From an uncultured Comamonadaceae bacterium (GTDB taxonomy: Bacteria; Pseudomonadota; Gammaproteobacteria; Burkholderiales; Burkholderiaceae): a DNA stretch of 61,365 bases. The stretch covers positions 1-61,365 of the forward strand of contig CAMLSD010000016.1 of assembly GCA_946482595.1 (NCBI GenBank). The letters are read 5' to 3'. The notes beneath the pieces are model-generated. The model saw only the letters and a program-made list of their open reading frames with translations. It ran no database searches and was not told the origin of the DNA. Made by a program: the position numbers and the translations under genes. Numbering within the stretch: position 1 is the stretch's first letter; each line of letters opens with the position of its first letter. Positions 1-7,925 of the stretch are shown piece by piece.

Positions 1-593
1 CCGCGTTCTACCTGCAGCACTGCGTGAAGGCCTGCCGCGGCGGCGTCGAGCGCTCGCACATCCTGCCGTTTGCGGTCGATGGTGTCGTGCTGCTCGAGGT
101 CTACACCCACGACGGCGTGGGCACCATGGTGGTCGATGAAAAGCTCGAGAGCCTGCGCGAGGCCACGGCCGACGACGTTGGCGGCATCCTTCAGCTGATC
201 GAGCCCTTCGAGCGTGACGGCACGCTGGTCAAGCGCTCGCGCACCGAGATCGAGCGCGATGTCTCGTGCTACACCGTGATCGAGCACGACGGCGTGATCT
301 TCGGTTGCGCCGCGCTCTACCCCTACCCCGAGGCGCGCACCGCCGAGATGGCCGCGCTGACGATCTCGCCGCAGGTGCAGGGCCAGGGTGATGGCGAACG
401 CATCCTCAAGCGCATCGAGCAGCGTGCCAAGGCCATGGGCCTGGACAGCATCTTCGTGCTGACCACCCGCACGATGCACTGGTTCATCAAGCGCGGCTTC
501 TCGCAGGTCGACCCTGAATGGCTGCCCGAGGCCCGCAAGCGCAAGTACAACTGGGACCGGCGCTCGCAGGTGCTGGTCAAGCGGCTGAACTGA
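1..593 (+). CDS. argA: N-acetylglutamate synthase, C-terminal part (5' truncated)
   Basis: This is the last 196 residues of an amino-acid N-acetyltransferase, which makes N-acetylglutamate from glutamate and acetyl-CoA, the first step of arginine synthesis. The frame is open from base 3 with no start in the window, so the gene begins upstream. The first ~30 residues (motif YTHDGVGTM) match the end of the amino-acid-kinase-like domain of classical ArgA. From about residue 47 (LREATADDVGGI) a GNAT acetyltransferase domain follows, with acetyl-CoA loop QVQGQGDGERIL. This kinase-like plus GNAT order separates ArgA from short ArgA-type synthases. It is followed after 39 bp by yggX, which has its own ribosome site. 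The family is certain enough; the N-terminus cannot be seen. Confidence 0.93.
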   Translation, partial: AFYLQHCVKACRGGVERSHILPFAVDGVVLLEVYTHDGVGTMVVDEKLESLREATADDVGGILQLIEPFERDGTLVKRSRTEIERDVSCYTVIEHDGVIFGCAALYPYPEARTAEMAALTISPQVQGQGDGERILKRIEQRAKAMGLDSIFVLTTRTMHWFIKRGFSQVDPEWLPEARKRKYNWDRRSQVLVKRLN

Positions 594-632
594 AGGCCGC
601 CCCTTTCCCCCCACGAACACAAGGAGTTCCCG

Positions 633-905
633 ATGGCACGCACCGTGCAATGTGTGTATCTGAAGAAGGAAGGCGAAGGCCTGGACTTCGCGCCCTACCC
701 CGGCGAGCTGGGCAAGCGCATCTATGACAACGTCAGCAAGGAAGCCTGGGCTGGCTGGCTCAAGCACCAGACCATGCTGGTCAACGAGAACCGTCTGAAC
801 CTGGCCGACGCCCGTGCACGCCAGTACCTGGCTCGCCAGATGGAGCGCTATTTCTTCGGTGAAGGCGCCGAGCAACCGGCGGGTTACGTTCCGCCCAGCG
901 CCTGA
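633..905 (+). CDS. yggX: Probable Fe(2+)-trafficking protein
   Basis: A 90-residue YggX-family protein, a small cytoplasmic protein linked to iron handling and protection of Fe-S clusters from oxidative damage. The family signature is clear: start MARTVQCV, a single early cysteine (Cys7), the [20 protein letters not shown] block and the C-terminal [15 protein letters not shown] helix. The length equals that of E. coli YggX. The ATG follows an AAGGAG site at good spacing. It lies downstream of argA in the same direction and converges on a receiver-domain gene. I see no regulatory site of its own. Confidence 0.95.
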   Translation: MARTVQCVYLKKEGEGLDFAPYPGELGKRIYDNVSKEAWAGWLKHQTMLVNENRLNLADARARQYLARQMERYFFGEGAEQPAGYVPPSA

Positions 906-932
906 GCGGCTGGCCCGGGGCGACTGCCCCGG

Positions 933-1430
933 CTACTGGAACAGCGAGACGATCTCGCGCTCGCCGGCACGATCGGCGAGCACCCCCAGCCCCTTCAGGA
1001 TCGCTGCGTCCAGTTCTCGCGGATGCAGGGGCTTGGGCAACCAGCGGCAGCGCGCCAGCGAGGCGCGCAATCTCAGGGTGAGCGTCTGTCCGGGGCCACC
1101 CATCAGCACCACGGCCGGCGCCCGCCGGCAGGCATGGGGTGTGGCCAATTGCCGGCACAGGGCCGGTGCCTGTGCACCCACCGCATCGCCATCGACAAAC
1201 ACCAGCGTCACCACGTGCTCCGCGCAATGCTCGATCGCCTGCGCAGCCGTGGCCACCTCGCGCACGTCCAGCCGCCTGAGGCTCAGGCGGGTCTTGAGGT
1301 ACATGTGATCGGGCGTGTCGCAGCCGACCAGCAGGACCGGCAGGCCGGTTTCCAGGCCGATGCTGGACGCAGCGCCTGAGGTGGATGGCGGCATGCTTGC
1401 GCGGGCCCGGGGATGCGTGCTGGATTTCAC
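933..1430 (-). CDS. Degenerate response-regulator receiver-like protein
   Basis: A 165-residue protein with one CheY-like fold and no output domain. The fold begins at about residue 30 (LPVLLVGCDTPDHMYL). The likely phospho-acceptor is in VTLVFVDGDAVG, where a canonical receiver has an aspartate, and a lysine-proline pair (WLPKPLHPRELD) stands where the conserved KP of receivers sits. The acidic pair usually found after the first strand is replaced by Cys-Asp, so phosphorylation is doubtful. I chose the GTG at 1430 because AGGAAG lies 8 nt upstream; an ATG at 1394 has no ribosome site. It stands alone and converges on yggX. Function unknown; it may be a single-domain signalling adaptor or a pseudo-receiver. 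Confidence 0.6.
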   Translation of the reverse strand: MKSSTHPRARASMPPSTSGAASSIGLETGLPVLLVGCDTPDHMYLKTRLSLRRLDVREVATAAQAIEHCAEHVVTLVFVDGDAVGAQAPALCRQLATPHACRRAPAVVLMGGPGQTLTLRLRASLARCRWLPKPLHPRELDAAILKGLGVLADRAGEREIVSLFQ

Positions 1431-1598
1431 CCGGCGATCTTCCTGAATGCTTGCGTGCCCGGCAAGCGAATTTGTCACGCCCGGCGCACCTGACTGACGC
1501 AGGCGTTCACGACGGCAACGCACCAGTCACCGCAGGACCCGGGAGGTGCGTGCGCTGCCACGAACTGCCCAGCCCTTGATCCAGCTCAGGTTATTTCA

Positions 1599-1627
1599 TG
1601 CGAATCATTCTTGTTCGTGCTTAAAAT
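1599..1627 (+). promoter_or_regulatory. Fur-box-like operator with -10 element upstream of the iron-binding protein gene
   Basis: ATGCGAATCATTCTTGTTCG at 1599-1618 resembles the GCGAATCATTCTCATT type of Fur box known from beta- and gammaproteobacteria. A TAAAAT -10 candidate (1622-1627) follows directly, so a bound repressor would cover the spacer and -35 region. The downstream gene encodes a ferric-iron binding protein, which fits. The -35 is poor. Confidence 0.6.
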
Positions 1628-1666
1628 CGCACATCACTCACCAAGCCGGCATTCCAAGGAGAATTC

Positions 1667-2710
1667 ATGTTGCGTCGTGTTGCCACTTCCCTGACCGCCC
1701 TGGCCGCGGCCGTGGCCTTCCATCTGCCCGCCAGTGCCCAGGACAAGGTGCTGAACCTGTACTCGGCCCGCCACTACCAGACCGACGAAGCGCTGTACGA
1801 CAACTTCACCAAGGCCACCGGCATCAAGATCAACCGGGTCGACGCCGACGATGCCGGCATCCTCGCCCGGCTGAAGAGCGAAGGCGCTGCCAGCCCGGCG
1901 GACGTGATCCTGCTGGTCGACGCCGCCCGTCTGTGGCGTGCCGAAACCGACGGGCTGTTCGCACCGGTGAAGTCCAAGGTGCTGGAAGACCGCATCCCCG
2001 CCAAGCTGCGCGGCAAGGACGACGGCCAGGGTTCGCAATGGTTCGGCTTCTCCACGCGGGCCCGCGTGGTGGTCTTCAACAAGGCCAGCGTGAAGAAGGA
2101 CGACGTCGACACCTATGAGGAACTGGCCGATCCGAAAAACAAGGGCAAGGTGTGCACCCGCTCGGGCTCGCACCCCTACAACCTGTCGCTTTTCGGTGCC
2201 CTGATGGAGCACCTTGGCGCCGAGAAGGCCGAAGCCTGGGCCAAGGGTGTGGTGGCCAACATGGCGCGTGACCCGAAGGGCGGCGACACCGACCAGATCA
2301 AGGCGGTGGCCAGCGGCGAATGCGGCGTGGCGATCTCCAACAGCTACTACGTGGCTCGCCTGATGCGCTCGACCAAGCCGGAAGACCGCGCCGTGATGGA
2401 AAAGGTCGGCGTGATCTTCCCGAACCAGCAAAGCTGGGGCACCCACGTCAACATCGCTGGTGGCGCGATGGCCCGCAACGCCAAGAACCGCGATGCGGCC
2501 GTGAAGTTCCTGGAGTACCTCGCCAGCGATCAGGCCCAGGTCTACTTCGCCAACGGCAACAATGAGTATCCTGCCGTGCCGAGCGTCAAGGTCCCCAACC
2601 CGGCCCTGGACGCACTGGGCGAGTTCAAGGTCGAGTTGATCCCGATCTCGGTGGTGGGCGCCAACCAGGCCCGCGTGCAGCAGATGCTGGACCGCGTCGG
2701 CTACAAGTAA
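1667..2710 (+). CDS. Iron(III) ABC transporter periplasmic substrate-binding protein (FutA/FbpA type)
   Basis: A 347-residue periplasmic binding protein of the ferric-iron family. It starts with a Sec signal peptide ending in PASAQD, so the mature protein begins near residue 25. Typical FutA/FbpA blocks follow: LNLYSARHYQTDE at the mature start, TGIKINRV, GSHPYNLSLFG in the middle and AISNSYYVARL near the iron-binding tyrosines. The start has AAGGAGA 5 nt upstream. No permease or ATPase gene is adjacent, so it is an orphan here and its membrane partners must be elsewhere. A Fur-like box upstream suggests iron repression, and a strong terminator follows. The specificity (iron) rests on family resemblance and the Fur box. 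Confidence 0.88.
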   Translation: MLRRVATSLTALAAAVAFHLPASAQDKVLNLYSARHYQTDEALYDNFTKATGIKINRVDADDAGILARLKSEGAASPADVILLVDAARLWRAETDGLFAPVKSKVLEDRIPAKLRGKDDGQGSQWFGFSTRARVVVFNKASVKKDDVDTYEELADPKNKGKVCTRSGSHPYNLSLFGALMEHLGAEKAEAWAKGVVANMARDPKGGDTDQIKAVASGECGVAISNSYYVARLMRSTKPEDRAVMEKVGVIFPNQQSWGTHVNIAGGAMARNAKNRDAAVKFLEYLASDQAQVYFANGNNEYPAVPSVKVPNPALDALGEFKVELIPISVVGANQARVQQMLDRVGYK

Positions 2711-2737
2711 GCCCCGGCCAGGCTTTTGCCCCGCCCG

Positions 2738-2771
2738 GCCCGCGCAGCCTGCAAGCTGCGCGGGCTTTTTT
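2738..2771 (+). terminator. Intrinsic terminator after the iron-binding protein gene
   Basis: GCCCGCGCAGC and GCTGCGCGGGC form a perfect 11-bp stem with a 6-nt loop, followed by six T residues. It lies 27 bp after the stop codon and is one of the clearest rho-independent terminators in the window. Confidence 0.9.
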
Positions 2772-2872
2772 GCGTACTCGTACTGTCGGCTCCCGGGCAG
2801 CCGCCATTGCGGCGCGGCTTGCGCGCGTGGTAGCGTGGAGCTCAAACCACTTCACTTGCAGTACGGGCCGTC

Positions 2873-5662
2873 ATGCACACGAGCGGACACGACCTGGATC
2901 CCCCGACGGCCCCGTTCCCCGACCCCAGCGATGTCGACCGTCTGGTGCGGCACGCCTTGCAGATCGGGCGCCTCGCGTATTTCGAACGCAACGTCCGGAC
3001 CGACGAGGCACAGTGGAACCTCCACATGTACCGCCTGTTTGGTCTGCCACCCGACGGCCCCGCTCCCAGTTTTGCCGAGGTGATGCGCCGCCTCCACCCG
3101 GCCGACCGGGCGCATTCGCTCCAGGCGTGGCAGCACTCGATCGACACCTGCGAGCCTGGAGAGTCGTTCTACCGGCTGGTCCACCCGGACGGACGCATCA
3201 TGGCGGTGCACATGGTGTGGGACGTGACCCGCGGCGAGGATGGCCGGGCCCTCAAGATCTGCGGCCTGGCACTGGACTCGTCGGCGGCCGAGGCGGTGCA
3301 CACACAAGTCGACGAGCTGTCCCAGCACCTGGCGCTGGCCTCGGCCCTGAGTCGCATGGGCACCTGGCGCCATGAACTGGCAAGCGACCAGCTTTTCTGG
3401 GACCAGCCGATGTGCGAGATGCTCGGCTATACCGCCCCCATGCCCCCGATGTCGCTCGAAGCAGCGCGCGAGTTCATCCACCCGGACGACCGCGAGCGCA
3501 TTCGTGCTGCGGCCGCGCGCGTGGTCGATCAGCCCGGCCCGCTGACGCAGGAGTTCCGCATGCGCCGGCGCGACGGCACGTATGCCCCGGTGGCTTCCCG
3601 GCGTGTGCTGCACACCGATGCCGACGGCAAACCGGTGCGAGTGACCGGCGTCATGCTCGATCTGTCGAAAGAGCATGAAGCCCGTCGCCAGCGGCAGACG
3701 CTGCTCGAACTGCTGGAACTGATGACCGGCGTGACCGGTGTGGGGCTGTTCCACTACGACCTGGGCACCCATGCAGCCCACTGGAGCGCCGAAGCCTACC
3801 GGCTGTGGGGGTTCGAGGGACGCTCGACACCGCCGCGCCTGGACGAGGTCTATGCGCACATCCACCCTGACGATGTTCCGCGCGTGCAGGCCGCCCGCGA
3901 ACAGGCCGAGCGTGAACCGGGTGTCGTCGAGCTGGAGTACCGCGTTCTGCGGCCCGACGGCGGTCATCGGCATTTGCTGACCCGGCGCACCGTGCTGCGT
4001 GATGCCGGCGGCCGTGCATCGGCGCTGGTGGGCGTCGCGATGGACGTGACCCCTCAGCGAGAGGCCGCGCTGCAGCAGCAGGCCCTGCTCAAGCGCCTGC
4101 AGCTTGCAACCTCGATCACCGGCATGGGGCTGTGGGAATACGACCCGCGTGACCACAGCCTGATCTGGAACGAGGGCATGTTCCGCTTGTTCGGCCAGGC
4201 GCCCGACCTCGCCTCTGGAGAGGACCCGCGCCGATTGTGGCAAAGGGCCACCGGACAAAGCGGCGCCGGCCCGGTGATATCGCTCGACACCTTCCTGCAC
4301 GACCTGGTGGGTGCCAGTGGCCTGCACGAGAGCGAATGGTCCCTGCCCTGCGGTGACGGGGCGACCCGCTGGATTGCGGTGCGCAGCGCCGTGCAGCGCA
4401 ACGAGGCCGGACAGGCCGAGCGTGTGCTGGGTGTGGCCTGGGACGTCACCAGCCAGCGCATCGCCGAACACGAACGCAGTGAACGCATGGCGGCCGAGCG
4501 CGCCAGTCTGGCGAAGTCGGAATTCCTGTCGCGCATGAGTCACGAACTGCGCACGCCGCTCAATGCGATCCTGGGTTTTGCGCAGGTGCTGCGCAGCGAC
4601 ATCCGGCAGCCGCTGCTGGAAGGGCAACGCCAGCATGTGGAGCAGATCGAGTCCGCCGGCTGGCATCTGCTGAACCTGATCAACGAAGTACTCGAACTCT
4701 CGAGCATCGAGGCAGGCGCCCTGCGCATGGTGCCGCAGGACGTGGCCCTGGCGCCGATGGTGCGTGACGTCTGTGCGTTGGTGGCGACCGAAGCCGAACG
4801 CATGGGTATCACACTCGATGCCTCGGGCGTGACGCCGCAGCTGCACGTCCGGGCCGATCCCACCCGATTGAAGCAGGTGCTGCTCAATCTCGCATCGAAT
4901 GCGATCAAGTACAACCAGCCCGGCGGCAGCGTGACGATCACCAGCACGTCGAGCGCCGCACCACCGGGCGAGGCTGGGCGCACGGTGCGCATCGACGTGA
5001 CCGACACCGGCATGGGCATGAACCCGGACCAGCGCCAGCGCTTGTTCCAGCCTTTCGACCGCCTGGGCCGCGAGGGTGGCACCGTGCAGGGCACTGGCAT
5101 CGGTCTCGTGATCAGCCGCCGGCTCACCGAGTTGATGGGCGGGCGCCTCGAAGTCGAAAGCGAGGCCGGCATCGGCAGCCGGTTTTCGGTGCTGCTCGCT
5201 GGCGCTTCCGAACCCGGCGCCGCAGCGGCCAGCCCGGGCAAGGACGCTGGCCCGGCGCCAGCCGGGGGAGAAGTCCGCGGCCGTGTGCTCTACATCGAGG
5301 ACAACGACGTCAATGCGCTGCTCGTCAGGGAATATCTGGCCATGCTGCCGGGAGTAACACTCGAAACCGCGCTGACCGGTTTGGGCGGCGTGGTCCTGGC
5401 CAGCCAATGTGCCCCCGACCTGATATTGGTCGACCTCAATCTGCCGGATATCACCGGTTACGAGGTACTGGGCCGGCTGCGTGAATTGCCGGCCTTGGCG
5501 CGCGTGCCCTGCGTGGCCGTCACTGCAGCGGCCCTTGACGAAGACCGACAGGCCGCTCTGGATGCCGGATTTGATGCCTGCTGGACCAAACCGTTGTCGC
5601 TGCGGGATTTCCTGGGTGGTGTCCGGCAATATCTGGAGACGCGCACCGCGGCAGTGACCTGA
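2873..5662 (+). CDS. PAS-domain hybrid sensor histidine kinase with C-terminal receiver
   Basis: A 929-residue soluble hybrid kinase. I see no transmembrane segment or signal peptide, so sensing should be cytoplasmic. Four PAS/PAC units fill residues ~20-530; their ends are marked by PAC motifs such as HPDGRIMAVHMVWDVT, VTGVMLDLS and LVGVAMDVT. The kinase core follows: H-box SRMSHELRTPLN with the phospho-acceptor His557, N-box LLNLASNAIKYN, G-boxes DTGMGM and GTGIGL. A receiver occupies ~803-925 with Asp854 in LILVDLNLPD and the conserved lysine in CWTKPLS. This makes a phosphorelay from His557 to Asp854 likely. No partner regulator is adjacent. The signal is unknown. The ATG at 2873 has only a weak ribosome site, but upstream starts are no better. 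Confidence 0.92.
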   Translation: MHTSGHDLDPPTAPFPDPSDVDRLVRHALQIGRLAYFERNVRTDEAQWNLHMYRLFGLPPDGPAPSFAEVMRRLHPADRAHSLQAWQHSIDTCEPGESFYRLVHPDGRIMAVHMVWDVTRGEDGRALKICGLALDSSAAEAVHTQVDELSQHLALASALSRMGTWRHELASDQLFWDQPMCEMLGYTAPMPPMSLEAAREFIHPDDRERIRAAAARVVDQPGPLTQEFRMRRRDGTYAPVASRRVLHTDADGKPVRVTGVMLDLSKEHEARRQRQTLLELLELMTGVTGVGLFHYDLGTHAAHWSAEAYRLWGFEGRSTPPRLDEVYAHIHPDDVPRVQAAREQAEREPGVVELEYRVLRPDGGHRHLLTRRTVLRDAGGRASALVGVAMDVTPQREAALQQQALLKRLQLATSITGMGLWEYDPRDHSLIWNEGMFRLFGQAPDLASGEDPRRLWQRATGQSGAGPVISLDTFLHDLVGASGLHESEWSLPCGDGATRWIAVRSAVQRNEAGQAERVLGVAWDVTSQRIAEHERSERMAAERASLAKSEFLSRMSHELRTPLNAILGFAQVLRSDIRQPLLEGQRQHVEQIESAGWHLLNLINEVLELSSIEAGALRMVPQDVALAPMVRDVCALVATEAERMGITLDASGVTPQLHVRADPTRLKQVLLNLASNAIKYNQPGGSVTITSTSSAAPPGEAGRTVRIDVTDTGMGMNPDQRQRLFQPFDRLGREGGTVQGTGIGLVISRRLTELMGGRLEVESEAGIGSRFSVLLAGASEPGAAAASPGKDAGPAPAGGEVRGRVLYIEDNDVNALLVREYLAMLPGVTLETALTGLGGVVLASQCAPDLILVDLNLPDITGYEVLGRLRELPALARVPCVAVTAAALDEDRQAALDAGFDACWTKPLSLRDFLGGVRQYLETRTAAVT

Positions 5663-5674
5663 CACTTTTGCGGG

Positions 5675-5711
5675 TTGCCGGTTTGAATCTGGCCGGCTAT
5701 TATCCGGCCAG
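5675..5711 (+). promoter_or_regulatory. Promoter with overlapping palindrome upstream of the H-NS-like gene
   Basis: TTGCCG (5675-5680) and TATTAT (5698-5703) are spaced by 17 bp and form a good sigma-70 promoter. The -10 sits inside the 7-nt centre of a perfect inverted repeat, CTGGCCGG (5689-5696) and CCGGCCAG (5704-5711). The palindrome could be an operator, or the stem could end transcription coming from the kinase gene. Confidence 0.55.
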
Positions 5712-5751
5712 TTCTGCATTCACCTTTCGCAACCCTCAACACGAAAACCCG

Positions 5752-6057
5752 ATGGCCACCTATCAGGAACTGCTCGCCCAGAAAGCCGAACTCGAGAAAA
5801 AGATCGAGGACGCCCGCCGTCAGGAACTTGCCGACGCAATTGCTCAGATCCGCGGCCTGATGGCCCAATATGGCATCACGATTGCCGACCTGTCCGCCCG
5901 GCCGTCGGCAAAAGGCAGTAGCGCCAAGGGCAGCAAGGTGGCACCAAAGTACCGCAACAGTGCCACCGGTGAAACCTGGACCGGGCGCGGCCGCCAGCCG
6001 AAATGGGTTGAATCCGCGCTCGCCTCGGGCAAGACGCTCGACGACCTCGCGATCTGA
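5752..6057 (+). CDS. H-NS family histone-like DNA-binding protein
   Basis: A 101-residue nucleoid protein of the short betaproteobacterial H-NS (BpH3/HvrA-like) type, which binds AT-rich DNA and often silences transcription. The first ~45 residues form a charged coiled coil (LLAQKAELEKKIEDARR), the oligomerisation part. A Ser/Lys-rich linker follows, and then the C-terminal DNA-binding block YRNSATGETWTGRGRQPKWV with the AT-hook-like GRGRQP core. I chose ATG 5752 because it gives the usual family start MATYQELL; an upstream in-frame ATG at 5668 would add an unrelated leader that overlaps the promoter. It lies just upstream of the intron-bearing tRNA gene. Confidence 0.9.
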   Translation: MATYQELLAQKAELEKKIEDARRQELADAIAQIRGLMAQYGITIADLSARPSAKGSSAKGSKVAPKYRNSATGETWTGRGRQPKWVESALASGKTLDDLAI

Positions 6058-6087
6058 GCCCGCTTCTGCGCATACACTGTCCACCGT

Positions 6088-6420
6088 GCCCCGGTGGCGA
6101 AATCGGTAGACGCATCGGACTTGAAATTTGAGCACCCGGGCTGGAAACACCCGGTGTGAATCCCGTCAAATTCGGCGAACCCCCTGCATGGCCCTCAACC
6201 TGCGAGGCAACGCCGAGCCAAGCCCGTATCCCGGGAAGGTGTAGAGAGTGGACGGCGGGGGCCTGCCGGCACATGCGATTCAAGCAAGGTGCCATGGCCA
6301 AGGCGCACTCCAGACCCCAAACACACGCATAGTCGTGTGGCGGTGAAAACCGTGGTGGGTAAGAAAATCCGACGCTTGCCTGACGGCAGCGTACCGGTTC
6401 GAGTCCGGTCCGGGGCACCA
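6088..6420 (+). tRNA. tRNA-Leu(UAA), interrupted in the anticodon by a group I intron
   Basis: The exons are 6088-6122 and 6364-6420. Joined, they give a 92-nt class II tRNA with encoded CCA. Acceptor GCCCCGG pairs with CCGGGGC over 7 bp. The D-arm has GCG/CGC around AAATCGGTAGA. The anticodon stem TCGGA/TCCGA encloses the loop CTTAAAA, which gives anticodon UAA. There is a long leucine-type variable arm, and the T-arm is ACCGG TTCGAGT CCGGT. The discriminator base is A, as leucine tRNAs need. Read without the intron, the loop would look like CTTGAAA (a UGA anticodon), but the stem after it would not pair. A TACACT -10 candidate lies at 6073-6078. Confidence 0.93.
6123..6363 (+). ncRNA. Group I self-splicing intron (IC3-like) in tRNA-Leu(UAA)
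   Basis: A 241-nt insertion between U34 and A35 of the anticodon. The 5' exon ends in U and the intron ends in G, as group I introns need. The exon CUU can pair with GAG (6130-6132) as P1, giving a U·G pair at the splice site. CAC-CGGG/CCCG-GTG forms P2. Core strings GTCAAATTCGGCGAA, GGCAACGCCGAGCCAAGC and GAAGGTGTAGAGA match, as I remember it, the core of the Azoarcus tRNA-Ile(CAU) intron. The P3 strands differ from that intron in a compensating way (CCCG.TC with GA.CGG.CGGG). Near the 3' end are hairpins CACACG/CGTGTG and CGGT-GAAA-ACCG. There is no room for a homing endonuclease. Confidence 0.92.
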
Positions 6421-6613
6421 TCGCCAAGCCGTTGCCGCACCCGCGGTCCGCCCGCGGTTGACCCATGTCGCACGGCCGGTCAATGCACCATGCCGCAGCA
6501 GCACCCGCGGCATCCTGGGCGGCACGGCACCGTGTTGTCATGCACCTGAGGCGCCACACAGGCATGATGCCGACGGTGCTCGCCCCCCGCCGAGCTCAGC
6601 AGGAGCCCTCTTC

Positions 6614-7912
6614 ATGGCCGTTTTCTCTCAGGATGCGCTGAATCCCGGCGTTCGCAAGCGCGAGGTCATGGCCTGGGCCATGTACGACTTTGCGAATTCC
6701 GGCTACACGACCGTGGTCCTCACGGCCGTGTTCAACGCCTATTTTGTCGGTGTCGTGGCCGGCAACGCACCCTGGGCCACGCTGGCCTGGACTGCATCGC
6801 TGTCGGTGTCGTGTGCCGTCGTGATGCTGACCATCCCCACGCTGGGCGCGCTGGCCGATCTGCGGGCCGCAAAAAAGCGGCTGCTGGCGGTCACCACACT
6901 GGGCTGCGTGATCTCGACGCTCGCGCTGGCCAAGGCGGCCCAGGGCGACGTGGCCTGGGCGGTGGTCGCGATCATCGTGTCCAACACCTTCTATGCGTAC
7001 GGCGAGTCCCTGATCGCAGCCTTCCTGCCCGAACTGGCCCGGCCTGACGCGATGGGCCGGGTGTCCGGCTGGGGCTGGAGCTTCGGCTATTTCGGCGGCA
7101 TGCTCTCGCTCGGCCTGAGCCTGGCCTACGTGATCTGGGCGCAGGGCCAGGGGCAGTCGGCGCAGGAGTTCGTGCCGGTCACCATGGTCATCACGGCCAC
7201 GGTCTATGCGCTGGCCTCGCTGGTGACCTTCAGCCTGCTGCGCGAACGTGCCGTGCCCCAGCCCGATGCCTTGCAGCAAAGCGGCCTGCGGGCCGCACTG
7301 CGCCGCCTGGGCACCACCTTGCGCCAGGCGCGTGCCTACCGTGACTTCATGTGGCTGCTGGCCTGCACCACCAGCTACCAGGCCGGCATTGCCGTGGTGA
7401 TCGCACTCGCAGCGGTCTATGCCGAACAGGTGCTGGGCTTCAAGCAGACCCAGACGATGATGCTGGTCTTTCTGGTCAACGTGGCCTCGGCGCTCGGCGC
7501 CTTCGGCTTCGGCTACCTGCAGGACGCGCTCGGCCACAAGCGCTCGCTGGGCCTCACGCTGGCCGGCTGGGTGGTGATGGTGGTGCTGGCCTACCTGGCC
7601 ACGTCGGCCCCGTTGTTCTGGGTGGCCGCAGTCATTGCCGGCCTGTGCATGGGCTCCAGCCAGTCAGCCAGCCGTGCGCTGGTGGGTGTCTTTGCGCCGC
7701 CCCGTCACCTGGCCGAGTTCTTCGGGCTGTGGACGGTAGCCGTGCGGCTGGCCGCCATCGTCGGGCCGCTGACCTACGGTCTGGTGACCTGGTGGACCTC
7801 CGGCAATCACCGGCTGGCCATCCTCTCGACCGCGATGTTTTTTGTGGTGGGGCTTGTGCTGCTGAAACCCGTCAACGTCGATCGTGGCCTGGAGGCCGCC
7901 CGCCGCGGGTGA
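6614..7912 (+). CDS. MFS transporter, Atg22/UMF1-like
   Basis: A 432-residue membrane protein with about 12 hydrophobic segments. It belongs to the UMF1/Atg22-like branch of the major facilitator superfamily: the start block REVMAWAMYDFANSGYTT and the following VLTAVFNAYFV are typical of it. Between helices 6 and 7 there is a cytoplasmic loop (about residues 210-240) rich in charged residues. Yeast members export amino acids from the vacuole; bacterial substrates are mostly unknown, so I give none. ATG 6614 has AGGAG 8 nt upstream, and the open frame upstream of it overlaps non-coding sequence after the tRNA. It converges on murI with a 13-bp gap. Confidence 0.85.
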   Translation: MAVFSQDALNPGVRKREVMAWAMYDFANSGYTTVVLTAVFNAYFVGVVAGNAPWATLAWTASLSVSCAVVMLTIPTLGALADLRAAKKRLLAVTTLGCVISTLALAKAAQGDVAWAVVAIIVSNTFYAYGESLIAAFLPELARPDAMGRVSGWGWSFGYFGGMLSLGLSLAYVIWAQGQGQSAQEFVPVTMVITATVYALASLVTFSLLRERAVPQPDALQQSGLRAALRRLGTTLRQARAYRDFMWLLACTTSYQAGIAVVIALAAVYAEQVLGFKQTQTMMLVFLVNVASALGAFGFGYLQDALGHKRSLGLTLAGWVVMVVLAYLATSAPLFWVAAVIAGLCMGSSQSASRALVGVFAPPRHLAEFFGLWTVAVRLAAIVGPLTYGLVTWWTSGNHRLAILSTAMFFVVGLVLLKPVNVDRGLEAARRG

Positions 7913-7925
7913 ACCGGGCCGCGGG

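Noticed and set aside
2852..5719. A 955-codon open frame opposite the hybrid kinase gene
   Set aside because: Shadow of the kinase gene: low-complexity His/Gln/Arg-rich translation, no motif, while the plus strand has complete PAS, HisKA, HATPase and receiver motifs.
6088..6160. A tRNA-Ser(UGA)-like anticodon loop CTTGAAA
   Set aside because: The G is the first base of the intron. The following bases do not pair with the TCGGA stem; the pairing TCCGA is found only at 6368-6372 after the intron, which gives Leu(UAA).
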